In this document: positions 37,680 to 49,200 of the stretch, piece by piece | How positions within the stretch are numbered: the first letter of the stretch is position 1 | Layout of the letters: each line of letters begins with the position of its first letter | From: Clusia tigrina | Lineage: Eukaryota > Arthropoda > Insecta > Diptera > Clusiidae | Length of the DNA: 64,000 bases | Assembly: GCA_920105625.2 (NCBI GenBank) | Contig: OV050032.1 | Coordinates: 72,893,879-72,957,878, forward strand | Direction of reading: 5' to 3' | Program-made: the position numbers and the translations under genes | The notes under the pieces: generated by a model | Database searches by the model: none | Seen by the model: only the letters and a program-made list of their open reading frames with translations | What the model was told of the DNA's origin: nothing

Positions 37680-40275
37680 TGACGCTCCAGTAAAAAGTTA
37701 CAAGCATTTGTATGTTGCAAACTCTGATAGGTGTAGGACGTACCGTATAGAAGTTAGGGCCATTTGAAGTATTATCAGTGTTTGATTTGGGACTCAAAGG
37801 TAGCATAGCTTTGAGCGATAGCTTAAATTGGCAAGAGGCTCGAGTACTTTATTGTTAAAAAATTTCAAGGTTTTATGACGCTCCAGTAAAAAGTTACAAG
37901 CATTTGTATGTTGCAAACTTTGATAGGTGTAGGACGTACCGTATAGAAGTTAGGGCCATTTGAAGTATTATCAGTGTTTGATTTGGGACTCAAAGGTAGC
38001 ATAGCTTTGAGTGATAGCTTAAATTGGCAAGAGGCTCGAGTACTTTCTTGTTACAAAATTTCAAGGTTTAATGACGCTCCAGTAAAAAGTTACAAGCATT
38101 TGTATGTTGCAAACTCTGATAGGTGTAGGACGTACCGTATAGAAGTTAGGACCATTTGAAGTTTTATCACTATTTGATTTGGAACTCAAGGGTAGCATAG
38201 CTTTGAGCGAAATCTTAAATTGACAAGAGGCTCGAGTACTTTATCGTTACCAAATTTCAAGGTTTTATGACGCTCCAGTAAAAAGTTATAAGCATTTGTA
38301 TGTTGCAAACTTTGATAGGTGTAGGACGTACCGTATAGAAGTTAGGTCCTTTTGAAGTTTTATTAGTGTTTGATTTGGGACTCAAGGGTAGCATAGCTTT
38401 GAGCGATAGCTTAAATTGAAAAGAGGCTCGAGTACTTTATTGTTACAAAATTTCAAGGTTTTATGACGCTCCAGTAAAAAGTTACAAGCATTTGTATGTT
38501 GCAAACTCTGATAGGTGTAGGACGTACCGTATAGAAGTTAGGGCCATTTGAAGTTTTATCAGTGTTTGATTCGGGACTCAAGGGTAGCATAGCTTTGAGC
38601 GATAGCTTAAATTGACAAGAGGCTCGAGTACTTTATTGTTACAAAATTTCAAGGTTTTATGACGGTCCAGTAAAAAGTTACAAGCATTTGTATGTTTCAA
38701 ACTTTGATAGGTGTAGGACGTACCGTATAGAAGTTAGGGCCATTTGATGTTTTATCAGTGTTTCATTTGGGACTCAAGGGCAGCATTGCTTTGAGCGATA
38801 GCTTAAATTGACAAGAGGCTCGAGTACTTTATTGTTACAAAATTTCAAGGTTTTATGACGCTCCAGTAAAAAGTTACAAGCATTTGTATGTTGCAAACTT
38901 TGATATGTGTAGGACGTACCGTATAGAAGTTAGGGCCATTTGAAGGTTTATCCGTGTTTGATATGGGACTCAAGGGTAGCATAGCTTTGAGCGATAGCTT
39001 AAATTGACCAGAGGCTCGAGTACTTTTTTGTTACAAAATTTTAAGGTTTTATGACGCTCCAGTAAAAAGTTACAAGCATTTGTATGTTGCAAACTTTGAT
39101 AGGTGTAGGACGTACCGTATAGAAGTTAGGGCCATTTGAAGTATTATCAGTGTTTGATTTGGGACTCAAAGGTAGCATAGCTTTGAGCGATAGCTTAAAT
39201 TGGCAAGAGGCTCGAGTACTTTATTGTTAAAAAATTTCAAGGTTTTATGACGCTCCAGTAAAAAGTTACAAGCATTTGTATGTTGCAAACTTTGATAGGT
39301 GTAGGACGTACCGTATAGAAGTTAGGGCCATTTGAAGTATTATCAGTGTTTGATTTGGGACTCAAAGGTAGCATAGCTTTGAGTGATAGCTTAAATTGGC
39401 AAGAGGCTCGAGTACTTTCTTGTTACAAAATTTCAAGGTTTAATGACGCTCCAGTAAAAAGTTACAAGCATTTGTATGTTGCAAACTCTGATAGGTGTAG
39501 GACGTACCGTATAGAAGTTAGGACCATTTGAAGTTTTATCAATATTTGATTTGGAACTCAAGGGTAGCATAGCTTTGAGCGAAATCTTAAATTGACAAGA
39601 GGCTCGAGTACTTTATCGTTACCAAATTTCAAGGTTTTATGACGCTCCAGTAAAAAGTTACAAGCATTTGTATGTTGCAAACTTTGATAGGTGTAGGACG
39701 TACCGTATAGAAGTTAGGTCCTTTTGAAGTTTTATTAGTGTTTGATTTGGGACTCAAGGGTAGCATAGCTTTGAGCGATAGCTTAAATTGAAAAGAGGCT
39801 CGAGTACTTTATTGTTACAAAATTTCAAGGTTTTATGACGCTCCAGTAAAAAGTTACAAGCATTTGTATGTTGCAAACTCTGATAGGTGTAGGACGTACC
39901 GTATAGAAGTTAGGGCCATTTGAAGTTTTATCAGTGTTTGATTCGGGACTCAAGGGTAGCATAGCTTTGAGCGATAGCTTAAATTGACAAGAGGCTCGAG
40001 TACTTTATTGTTACAAAATTTCAAGGTTTTATGACGGTCCAGTAAAAAGTTACAAGCATTTGTATGTTTCAAACTTTGATAGGTGTAGGACGTACCGTAT
40101 AGAAGTTAGGGCCATTTGATGTTTTATCAGTGTTTCATTTGGGACTCAAGGGCAGCATTGCTTTGAGCGATAGCTTAAATTGACAAGAGGCTCGAGTACT
40201 TTATTGTTACAAAATTTCAAGGTTTTATGACGCTCCAGTAAAAAGTTACAAGCATTTGTATGTTGCAAACTTTGA
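37680..40275. repeat. 1,372-bp heptamer in tandem (two copies)
   Basis: About 37,680-38,900 and 39,052-40,272 match at 1,372 bp (seven monomers) through TTGTTAAAAAATTTC, TACTTTCTTGTTAC, AAACTCTGATAGG, GCGAAATCTT, TTATCGTTACCAAA, GATTCGGGAC, GACGGTCCAG and GGGCAGCATTGC. The TTGATATGTGTAGG monomers at about 37,535 and 38,903 precede each copy; the first of these has a short deletion (GGTAGCATTTGAGG). Confidence 0.85.
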
Positions 40276-42580
40276 TAGGGGTTGGACGTACCGTATAGAA
40301 GTTAGGGCCATTTGAAATTTTATCAGTGTTTGATTTGGGACTCAAGGGTAGCATAGCTTTGAGCGATAGCTTAAATTGACAAGAGGCTCGAGTACTTTAT
40401 TGTTACAAAATTTCAAGGTTTTATGAAGCTCCAGTAAAAAGTTACAAGCATTTGTATGTTGCCAACTTTGATAGGTGTAAGACGTACCGTATAGAAGTTA
40501 GGGTCATTTGAAGTTTTATCATTGTTTGATTTGCTACTCAAGGGTAGCATAGCTTTGAGCGATAGCTTAAATTGACAAGAGGCTCGAGTACATTATTGTT
40601 ACAAAATTTCAAGGTTTTATGACGCTCCAGTAAAAAATTACAAGAATTTGAATGTTGCAACCTTTGATAGGTGTAGGACGTACTGTATAGAAGTTAGGGC
40701 CATTTGAAGTTTTATCAGTGTTTGATTTGGGACTCAGGGTAGCATAGCTTTGAGCGATAGCTTAAATTGACAAGAGGCTCGTGTACTTTATTGTTACAAA
40801 ATTTCAAGGTTTTATGACGCTCCAGTAAAAAGTTACAAGCATATGTATGTTGCAAACTTTGATAGGTGTAGGACGTACCGTATAGAAGTGAGGGCCATTT
40901 GAAGATTTATCAGTGTTTGATTTGGGACTCAAGGGTAGCATAGCTTTGAGCGATAGCTTAAATTGACAAGAGGCTCGAGTACTTTATTCTTACAAAATTT
41001 CAAGGTGTTATGACGCTCCAGTAAAAAGTTACAAGCATTTGTATGTTGCAAACTTTGATAGGTGTAGGACGTACCGAATAGATGTTAGGACCATTTGAAG
41101 TTTTATCAATGTTTGATCTGGGACTCAAGGGTAGCATAGCTTTGAGCGATAGCTTAAATTTAAAAGAGGCTCGAGTACTTTATTGTTACAAAATTTCAAA
41201 GTTTTATGACGCTCCAGAAAAAGTTACAAGCATTTGTATGTTGCAAACTTTTATAGGTGTAGGACGTACCGTATAGAAGTTAGAGCCATTTGAAGTATTA
41301 TCAGTGTTTGATTTGGGACTCAAAGGTAGCATAGCTTTGAGCGTAAGCTTAAATTGACAAGAGGCTCGAGCACTTTATTGTTACAAAATTTCAAGGTTTT
41401 ATGACGCTCCAATAAAAAGTTGCAAGCATTTGTATGTTGCAAACTCTGATAGGTGTAGGACGTACCGAATAGAAGTTAGGGCCATTTGAAGTTTTATCAG
41501 TGTTTGATTTGGGACTCAAGGGTAGCATAGCTTTGAGCGAAATCTTAAATTGACAAGAGGCTCGAGTACTTTATTGTTACAAAATTTCAATGTGTTATGA
41601 CGCTCCAGTAAAAAGTTACAAGCATTTGTATGTTGCAAACTTTGATAGGTGTAGGACGTACCGAATAGATTTCAGGACTATTTGAACTTTTATCAGTTTT
41701 TGATTTGGGACTCAAAGGTAGCATAGCTTTCAGCGATAGCTTAAATTGACAAGAGGCTCGAGTACTTTATTGTTACAAAATTTCAAGGTTTTATAACGCT
41801 CCAGTAAAAAGCTACAAGCATTTGTATGTTGCAAACTCTGATAGGTGTAGGACGTACCGTATAGAAGTTAGGGCCATTTGAAGTTTTATCAGTGTTTGAT
41901 TTGGGACTCAAGGGTAGCATAGCTTTGAGCGATAGTTTAAATTTAAAAGAGGCTCGAGTATTTTATTGTTACAAAATTTCAAGGTGTTATGACGCTCCAG
42001 TAAAAAGTTACAAGCATTTGTATGTTACAAATTTTGATAGGTGTAGGACGTACCGAATAGATGTTAGGACCATTTGAAGTTTTATCAGTGTTTGCTCTGG
42101 GACTCAAGGGTAGCATAGCTTTGAGCGAAAGCTTAAATTTAAAAGAGGCTCGAGTACTTTATTGTTACAAAATTTCAAAGTTTTATGACGCTCCAGAAAA
42201 AGTTACAAGAATTTGAATGTTGCAACCTTTGATTGGTGTAGGACGTTCCGTATAGAAGTTAACGCCATTTGAAGTTTTATCAGTGTTTGATTTGGGACTC
42301 AAGGGTAGCATAGCCTTGAGCGATAGCTTAAATTGAAAGGAGGCTCGAGTACTTTATTGTTACAAAATTTCAAGGTTTTATAACGCTCCAGTAAAAAGTT
42401 ACAAGCATTTGTATGTTGCAAACTCTGATAGGTGTAGGACGTACCGAATAGAAGTTAGGGCCATTTGAAGTTTTATCAGTGTTTGATTTGGGACTCAAGG
42501 GTAGCATAGCTTTGAGCGAAATCTTAAATTGACAAGAGGCTCGAGTATTTTATTGTTACAAAATTTCAAGGTGTTATGAC
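40275..42580. repeat. Diverged satellite between higher-order blocks
   Basis: About 12 monomers with scattered private changes (AAATTTAAAAGAGG, CCGAATAGATG, GGTGTTATGACG, TCAGTTTTTGATTTG). Similar monomers recur in pairs roughly 0.9 kb apart (for example AATAGATTTC near 41,665 and AATAGATTTT near 42,645). No gene or other element was seen. Confidence 0.8.
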
Positions 42581-43400
42581 GCTCCAGTAAAAAGTTACAA
42601 GCATTTGTATGTTGCACACTTTGATAGGTGTAGGACGTACCGAATAGATTTTAGGACTATTTGAACTTTTATCAGTTTTTGATTTGGGACTCAAAGGTAG
42701 CATAGCTTTCAGCGATAGCTTAAATTGACAAGAGGCTCGAGTAGTTTATTGTTACAAAATTTCAAGGTTTTATGACGCTCCAGTAAAAAGTTACAAGAAT
42801 TTGAATGTTGCAACCTTTGATTGGTGTAGGACGTACCGTATAGAAGTTAGGGCCATTTGAAGTTTTGTCAGTGTTTGATTTGGGACTCAAGGGTAGCATA
42901 GCTTTGAGCGATAGCTTAAATTGAAAAGAGGCTCGAGTACTTTATTGTTACAAAATTTCAAGGTTTTATAACGCTCCAGTAAAAAGTTACAAGCATTTAT
43001 ATGGTGCAAACTCTGATAGGTGTAGGACGTACCGTAAGGGCCATTTGAAGTTTTATCAGTGTTTGATTTGGGACTAAAGGGTAGCATAGCTTTGAGCGAA
43101 ATCTTAAATTGACAAGAGGATCGAGTACTTTATTGTTACAAAATTTCAAGGTGTTATAACGCCCCAGTAAAAAGTTACAAGCATTTGTATGTTGCAAACT
43201 TTGATAGGTGTAGGACGTACCGAATAGATGTTAGGACTATTTGAAGTTTTATCAATGTTTGATTTGGGACTCAAGGGTAGCATAGCTTTGAGCGATAGCT
43301 TAAATTGACAAGAGGCTCGAGTACTTTATTGTTACAAAATTTCAAGGTTTTATGACGCTGCAGTAAAAAGCTACAAGCATTTGTATGTTGCAAACTCTGA
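42580..43400. repeat. Satellite block repeated at +10,000 bp across the retrotransposon
   Basis: It matches 52,580-53,400 at an offset of exactly 10,000 bp. Shared markers are CGAATAGATTTTAGG, GCTTTCAGCG, GAGTAGTTTATTG, CAACCTTTGATTGG, a shortened CCGTAAGGGCC (8-bp deletion at about 43,031 and 53,031), GAGGATCGAG and GTTATAACGCCCC. Small differences include GTTTTGTCAG against GTTTTATCAG. Without the 6,291-bp insertion the spacing would be about 3.7 kb, or 19 monomers. Confidence 0.85.
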
Positions 43401-46012
43401 TAGGTGTAGGACGTACCGTATAGAAGTTTGGGCCATTTGAAGTTTTATCAGTGTTTGATTTGGGACTCAAGGGTAGCATAGTTTTGAGCGATAGCTTAAA
43501 TTGAAAAAAGGCTCGAGTACTTTATTGTTACAAAATTTCAAGGTTTTATGACGCTCCAGTAAAAAGTTACAAGCATTTGTATGTTGCAAACTCTGATAGG
43601 TGTAGGACGGACCGTATAGAAGTTAGGGCCATTTGAAGTTTTATCAGTGTTTGATTTGTGACTCAAGGGTAGCATAGCTTTGAGCGATAGCTTAAATTGA
43701 AAAGAGGCTCGAGTACTTTATTGTTACATAATTTCAAGGTTTTATGACGCTCCAGTAAAAAGTTACAAGTATTTGTATATTACATACTTTGATAGGTGTA
43801 GGACGTACCGTATAGAAGTTAGGGCCATTTGAAGTTTTATCAGTGTTTGATTTGGGACTCAAGGGTAGCATAGCTTTGAGCGATAGCTTAAATTGACAAG
43901 AGGCTCGAGTAATTTATTGTTACAAAATTTCAAGGTTTTATGACGCTCCAGTAAAAAGTTACAAGCATTTGTATGTTGCAAACTTTGATAGGTGTAGGAC
44001 GTACCGTATAGAAGTTAGGTCCTTTTGAAGTTTTATCAGTGGTGGATTTGGGGCTCAAGGGTCGCATAGCTTTGAGCGATATTTTAAACTGACAAGAGGC
44101 TCGAGTACTTTATCGTTACAAAATTTCAAGGTTCTATGACGCTTCAGTAAAAAGTTACAAGCATTTATATGTTGCAAACTTTGATAGGTGTAGGACGTAC
44201 CGTATAGAAGTTAAGTCCTTTTGAAGTTTTATCAGTGTTTGATTTGGGACTCAAGGGTAGCATAGCTTTGAGCGATAGCTTAATTTGACAAGAGGCTCGA
44301 GTACTTTATTGTTACAAAAATTCAAGGTTTTATGACGGTCCAGTAAAAAGTTACAAGCATTTGTATGTTGCAAACTTTGATAGGAGTAGGACGTACCGTA
44401 TAGAAGTTAGGGCCATTTGTTATTTTATCAGTGTTTCATTTGGGACGGAAGGGTAGCATAGCTTTGAGCGATAGCTTAAATTGACAAGAGGCTCGAGTAC
44501 TTTATTGTTACAAAATTTCAAGGTTTTATGACGCTCCAGTAAAAAATTACAAGAATTTGAATGTTGCAAACTTTGATAGGTGTAGGACGTACCGTATAGA
44601 AGTTAAGGCCATTTGAAGGTTTATCAGTGTTTAATTTGGGACTCAAGGGTAGCATAGCTTTGAGCGATAGCTTAAATTGAAAAAAGGCTCGAGTACTTTA
44701 TTGTTACAAAATTTCAAGGTTTTATGACGCTCCAGTAAAAAGTTACAAGCATTTGTATGTTGCAAACTCTGATAGGTGTAGGACGTACCGTATAGAAGTT
44801 AGGGCCATTTGAAGTTTTATCAGTGTTTGATTTGTGACTCAAGGGTAGCATAGCTTTGAGCGATAGCTTAAATTGAAAAGAGGCTCGAGTACTATATTGT
44901 TACATAATTTCAAGGTTTTATGACGCTCCAGTAAAAAGTTACAAGCATTTGTATATTACATACTTTGATAGGTGTAGGACGTACCGTATAGAAGTTAGGG
45001 TCATTTGAAGTTTTATCAGTGTTTGATTTGGGACTCAAGGGTAGCATAGCGATAGCTTAAATTGACAAGAGGCTCGAGTACTTTATTGTTACAAAATTTC
45101 AAGGTTTTATGACGCTCCAGTAAAAAGTTACAAGCATTTGTATGTTGCAAACTTTGATAGGTGTAGGACGTACCGAATAGATGTTAGGACTATTTGAAGT
45201 TTAATCAATGTTTGATTAGGGACTCAAGGGTAGCATAGCTTTGAGCGATAGCTTAAATTGACAAGAGGCTCGAGTACTTTATTGTTACAAAATTTCAAGG
45301 TTTTATGACGCTGCAGTAAAAAGTTACAAGCATTTGTATGTTGCAAACTCTGATAGGTGTAGGACGTACCGTATAGAAGTTAGGGCCATTTGAAGTTTTA
45401 TCAGTGTTTGATTTGGGACTCAAGGGTAGCATAGCTTTGAGCGATAGTTTAAATTGACAAGAGGCTCGAGTACTTTATTATTACAAAATTTCAATGTTTT
45501 ATGACGCTCCAGTAAAAAGTTACAAGAATTTGAATGTTGCAACCTTTGGTTGGTGTAGGACATACCGTATAGAAGTTAGGGCCATTTGAAGTTTTATCAG
45601 TGTTTGATTTGGGACTCAAGGGTAGCATAGTTTTGAGCGATAGCTTAAATTGAAAAAAGGTTCGAGTACTTTATTGTTACAAAATTTCAAGGTTTTATGA
45701 CGCTCCAGTAAAAAGTTACAAGCATTTGTAAGTTGCAAACTCTGATAGGTGTAGGACGTACCGTATAGAAGTTAGGGCCATTTGAAGTTTTATCAGTGTT
45801 TGATTTGTGACTCAAGGGTAGCTTAGCTTTGAGCGATAGCTTAAATTGAAAAGAGGCTCGAGTACTTTATTGTTACATAATTTCAAGGTTTTATGACGCT
45901 CCAGTAAAAAGTTACAAGCATTTGTATATTACATACTTTGATAGGTGTAGGACGTACCGTATAGAAGTTAGGGCCATTTGAAGTTTTATCAGTGTTTGAT
46001 TTGGGACTCAAG
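43400..46012. repeat. Satellite left of the insertion, same subfamily as the right array
   Basis: About 13 monomers sharing TACATAATTTC, TGTATATTACATAC, GGTGGATTTGGGGCTC, GGACGGAAGG and a 7-bp-deleted GCATAGCGATAGC (about 45,045) with 52.3-64.0 kb. An unoccupied paralogue of the insertion site, with the same flanking monomer variants, is at 43,864-43,868. Confidence 0.8.
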
Positions 46013-46017
46013 GGTAG
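46013..46017. other. Target-site duplication GGTAG (left copy)
   Basis: GGTAG directly precedes the LTR start TGTAATT. It is the normal satellite sequence in the CAAGGGTAGCATAG landmark, at about position 70-74 of the monomer. The matching copy is at 52304-52308. Bel/Pao elements usually duplicate 4-6 bp. Confidence 0.95.
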
Positions 46018-46282
46018 TGTAATTATATTTGTAATTATTCTAAAACTTTTGTAATTATATTTGTAATTATTTGTTAACAAGATTAAAAATTATTAATTCA
46101 CATTTCAATTATATTTGTGGTGTGGTTGGTTTAAATTTCAGTGCCAGCTTCTTGGTTGTTTAGAATTTGCTGCTTTCTTCTCGGCTGCTCTTCTGCTACT
46201 CACTCGTTCGTTCAAAAATTACCGGACGAGTTTGTACTTCGGCGAGACATTTTACGGCGAAGACAGAGCTTTTAGTGCGACA
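46018..46282 (-). repeat. 3' LTR of the Bel/Pao element
   Basis: A 265-bp copy matching 52039-52303 at an offset of 6,021 bp with no difference that I can see by eye. Its first bases in element orientation (46282-46272) encode the last codons and the TAA stop of the gag-pol frame. It would supply the polyadenylation region; no canonical AATAAA was seen inside it. The far edge at 46018 abuts the GGTAG duplication in the satellite. Confidence 0.95.
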
Positions 46283-49200
46283 TCCCACCTCCCGGTGGAT
46301 TCATACTGGGATCCACGAAACTTAAAGCGGCTAGCTTAGATGCAGGTCGACGGATAATACCGCGGCTGGTGCGTACCGCGGCACTCCGGACTTGGCCGTC
46401 CTTGGCAGTGAAGACTTCAATTATTCGCCCTTTGACCCATTGGATTCTAGGTAAGACAGGATCGCATACAACAACCAGTTGGTCTACTCTTAGTGGTGAG
46501 GCTGTACTCCTCCATTTTTGTCGATGCAAAAGTTGTGGCAAGTACTCCACAATCCACCTTTTCCACAGACGATCCTTCAGGTTCTGCGCAATTCTCCATT
46601 GTTTGCGCAGACAGATTTTCTCATCTTCCGGTGCAGGTGTTTGAGTGGAATTGAGGCAGCCACTCAAGAAGTGGTTCGGAGTAAGTGGTTCCTCTTCTTC
46701 ATGGGTTATAGGAAGTTCTGTAAGTGGACGGCTGTTTATTATATTTTCCGCCTCAATCAGTGCGCTGCGGAAGGTCTCCAAGCGTGGTGCCTCATCTTTC
46801 AGGGTTCTCTGTAGCAGGCGTTTCACGCATTGGACAAGCCGCTCCCAACAACCTCCAGCGCTAGGATTGGCTGGGCAATTAAAAATCCACTCTATGTTTT
46901 CCTTTGACATTGCCCGTCGAACCCGATCTACGTCAAATAAGCGGTTCTCCTGGCGAAACTCCTTTTGCGCACCTATAAAGTTGGTGCCATTGTCGCTACG
47001 AATTCTAATCGGCACACCGCGACGGTTCACAAAATTCCTGAAACAAATTAAAAATGCATCGGTGGACAGATCTTCTGCCACCTCCAAATGTAGGGCTCGA
47101 GTGGTGAGGCAAGTGAATAAAGCCACCCAACGTTTCTCTCGTCTGCGGCCGATAGCAACGCAGAATGGTCCACAGTAGTCCACCCCTGAGTAGGTAAAAG
47201 GTCGGACGTACGGTGTTAGGCGGTCTGTGGGTAACTGTCCCATAAGTGGCACAGATGGCTTGGCTCGAGCGGTAATACAAATGACACAATCCCTCTTGAT
47301 CCTTTTTAATAATGTGCGAGCATGAGGCACCCAGAACTTTTGCCGCATTTCATTTATTGTTAGGCAGTCGTTCTGGTGATGTCTCTTTTGGTGGTAATGC
47401 TTCATTATCAGCTGCGACACGCGATGTTTCTGCGGTAATATTATCGGGCGTCGGGCTGATTCAGGAATGTAATTAGCGGCGTCGATTCTTCCGTTGACTC
47501 TTAGCAGACCATCAGGATACAGCATCGGCGTGAGCTTAAATATGGCACTGGTCTTTGAAATTCCTGTACTTGCGCGTAGGGCTGACATTTCATCTGCAAA
47601 TGACTCGTATTGTACGCGACAGCATACAAATTTTTCAGCATCAGAAACTTCAGCTGCTGTGAGCTCTCCAAACTGACGGGATCTAGATTTGGCGTTGCGA
47701 ATGAACCGAAATATCCATGCTGTCACCCTCAACGTCTTCATGTAGGATGAAAACTTGATCAAACTATCAAGAATATTGTCTGTGTTTATTATGTGTAACA
47801 CCTGATTAACAGCTTCTTCAGATACACAGTGCTCTGAGAGAAGCATCCCAGCTTCTCGAGGCCAGTGTATTTCTTCTTGGCACAAGAAATCTGGACCCAA
47901 TATCCAACGGCTGTCTTGCTCTACATACTGTGGCAACTTGGCTCTAGTTGCATCGTCGGCGACGTTCATCGATGTTGGTATCCAGCGCCATTGCATCGGC
48001 GTGGAAGTGGCAAGTATCTCAGCAATACGGTAGGCAACGAATTGCTTATACTTACGGGTTGTGGAACGAAGCCAAAGCAGAATTGTCTTGGAATCGCTCC
48101 AAAATGTCGTAGCGTTGATCTTGAAATCATGACAGTCTTCAATCGAAGTCTTCAGTCGGCTTCCTAGTACGGCCGCTTGCAATTCCAGGCGTGGTACGGT
48201 CATACCCTTTGCAGGTGCACATCTCGTTTTGGCAGCAACGAATGCGACTTCTACCTCGTTTGCTTTGCAAACACGCAAAAAGGCGACTGCTGTAAATGCA
48301 CTTTCACTAGCATCAACGAATATGTACAGCTGTATATCATCGGCATTCGGCAACAAATACGACAAGCAACGCGGGACTGAAAAGTTTTTCACGCCCTGAA
48401 AAACGTTCCACCATGCAAACCACTGTTTCTCCAAATCTGATGGCAGCTGCTCATCCCACTGGATTTTCCGCTTCCACAGCGACTGCAGAAGTAGCTTGGC
48501 GAAAATAGTGATGCTGGCTAGGAGGCCAAAGGGGTCGTAAATAGCCATAACGATTCCCAGCAACTCTCTCTTAGTCGGTGTTCTCCTGTACTCCAGCACC
48601 TGGCGTGGAATTCTATGGAACTTAAAGTGGAATTCAAACCTGTCGACTCCAGAGTTCCAAAACATACCCAGCACCTTCTCTGTTGTTGGCTGCAGTTCAG
48701 TGTTGACAACTTCTTGTTGCTTGACTTGGCTGCCATTCAGTTTGACCTGCAGCTTCTTGCAGTTTGATACGAAATTCCTGAGCGTGAATCCTGCGGCAGC
48801 GTTTATCTTCCGGGCCTCAAACATTACCTTCTCGGCCTCCTGTACGTCATCAAAACTTATGACCAGGTCATCCACATAGGTGTTGTCAATGATAGCTTTT
48901 GCGCCACCTGGCATGTGAGGCAAAAACTGTGCTGCGTTCACGTTTTTTATGTATTCTGCACAACACGGCGAACAAATCGCTCCGAAGATCATCGACATCA
49001 TTGAGTAGACACGGATTGGCTCGGCTGAATTTCCGTCTCTCCAAAGAAAGCGCTGTGAGTCCTGGTCTTCAGCTCGTATGCGGACTTGTGAGAACATTTC
49101 TTGAATATCTCCTGCAACAGCAATACCTCCTTGTCGAAATTTGTGCATGATGGCCAAAAGTGGCTGCGCATGCTCAGGACCCTTTAATAATACTGAGTTG

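Larger units (their letters stand above)
1..46012. repeat. 196-bp satellite DNA, left array (about 235 tandem monomers)
   Basis: This is an uninterrupted head-to-tail array of a 196-bp monomer, about 37% G+C in the consensus, all in one orientation. With GGTGTAGGACGTACC as monomer start, fixed landmarks are GGGACTCAAGGGTAGCATAG near positions 60-79, a CTCGAG hexamer (XhoI site) at 110-115, GACGCTCCAGTAAAAAG near 148-164 and TTGCAAACTTTGATA at the end. Variation clusters at a few diagnostic sites: CCGTATAG, CCGCATAG or CCGAATAG; GAAGTTTT, GAAGGTTT or GAAGTATT; GTTTGATTT or GTTTGTTTT; GAGCGA, GAGTGA or GAGGGA; AATTGACA or AATTGGCA; TTTGTATG or TTTGAATG. These variants recur in ordered blocks, which reveals higher-order repeats. 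No gene is present; 196 is not divisible by 3, so no reading frame can run across monomers. I do not recognise the family by name. A pericentromeric or centromeric location is inference only. Confidence 0.97.

Noticed and set aside
1230..42077. Recurrent plus-strand 61-codon frames in satellite monomers, one per monomer at many places
   Set aside because: They begin with GTG rather than ATG (one longer version at 41,082 has an ATG by chance). They exist only where AATTGACA has become AATTGGCA or a similar change that removes TGA. Monomer length 196 shifts the frame each time, and similarity between them is just satellite similarity.
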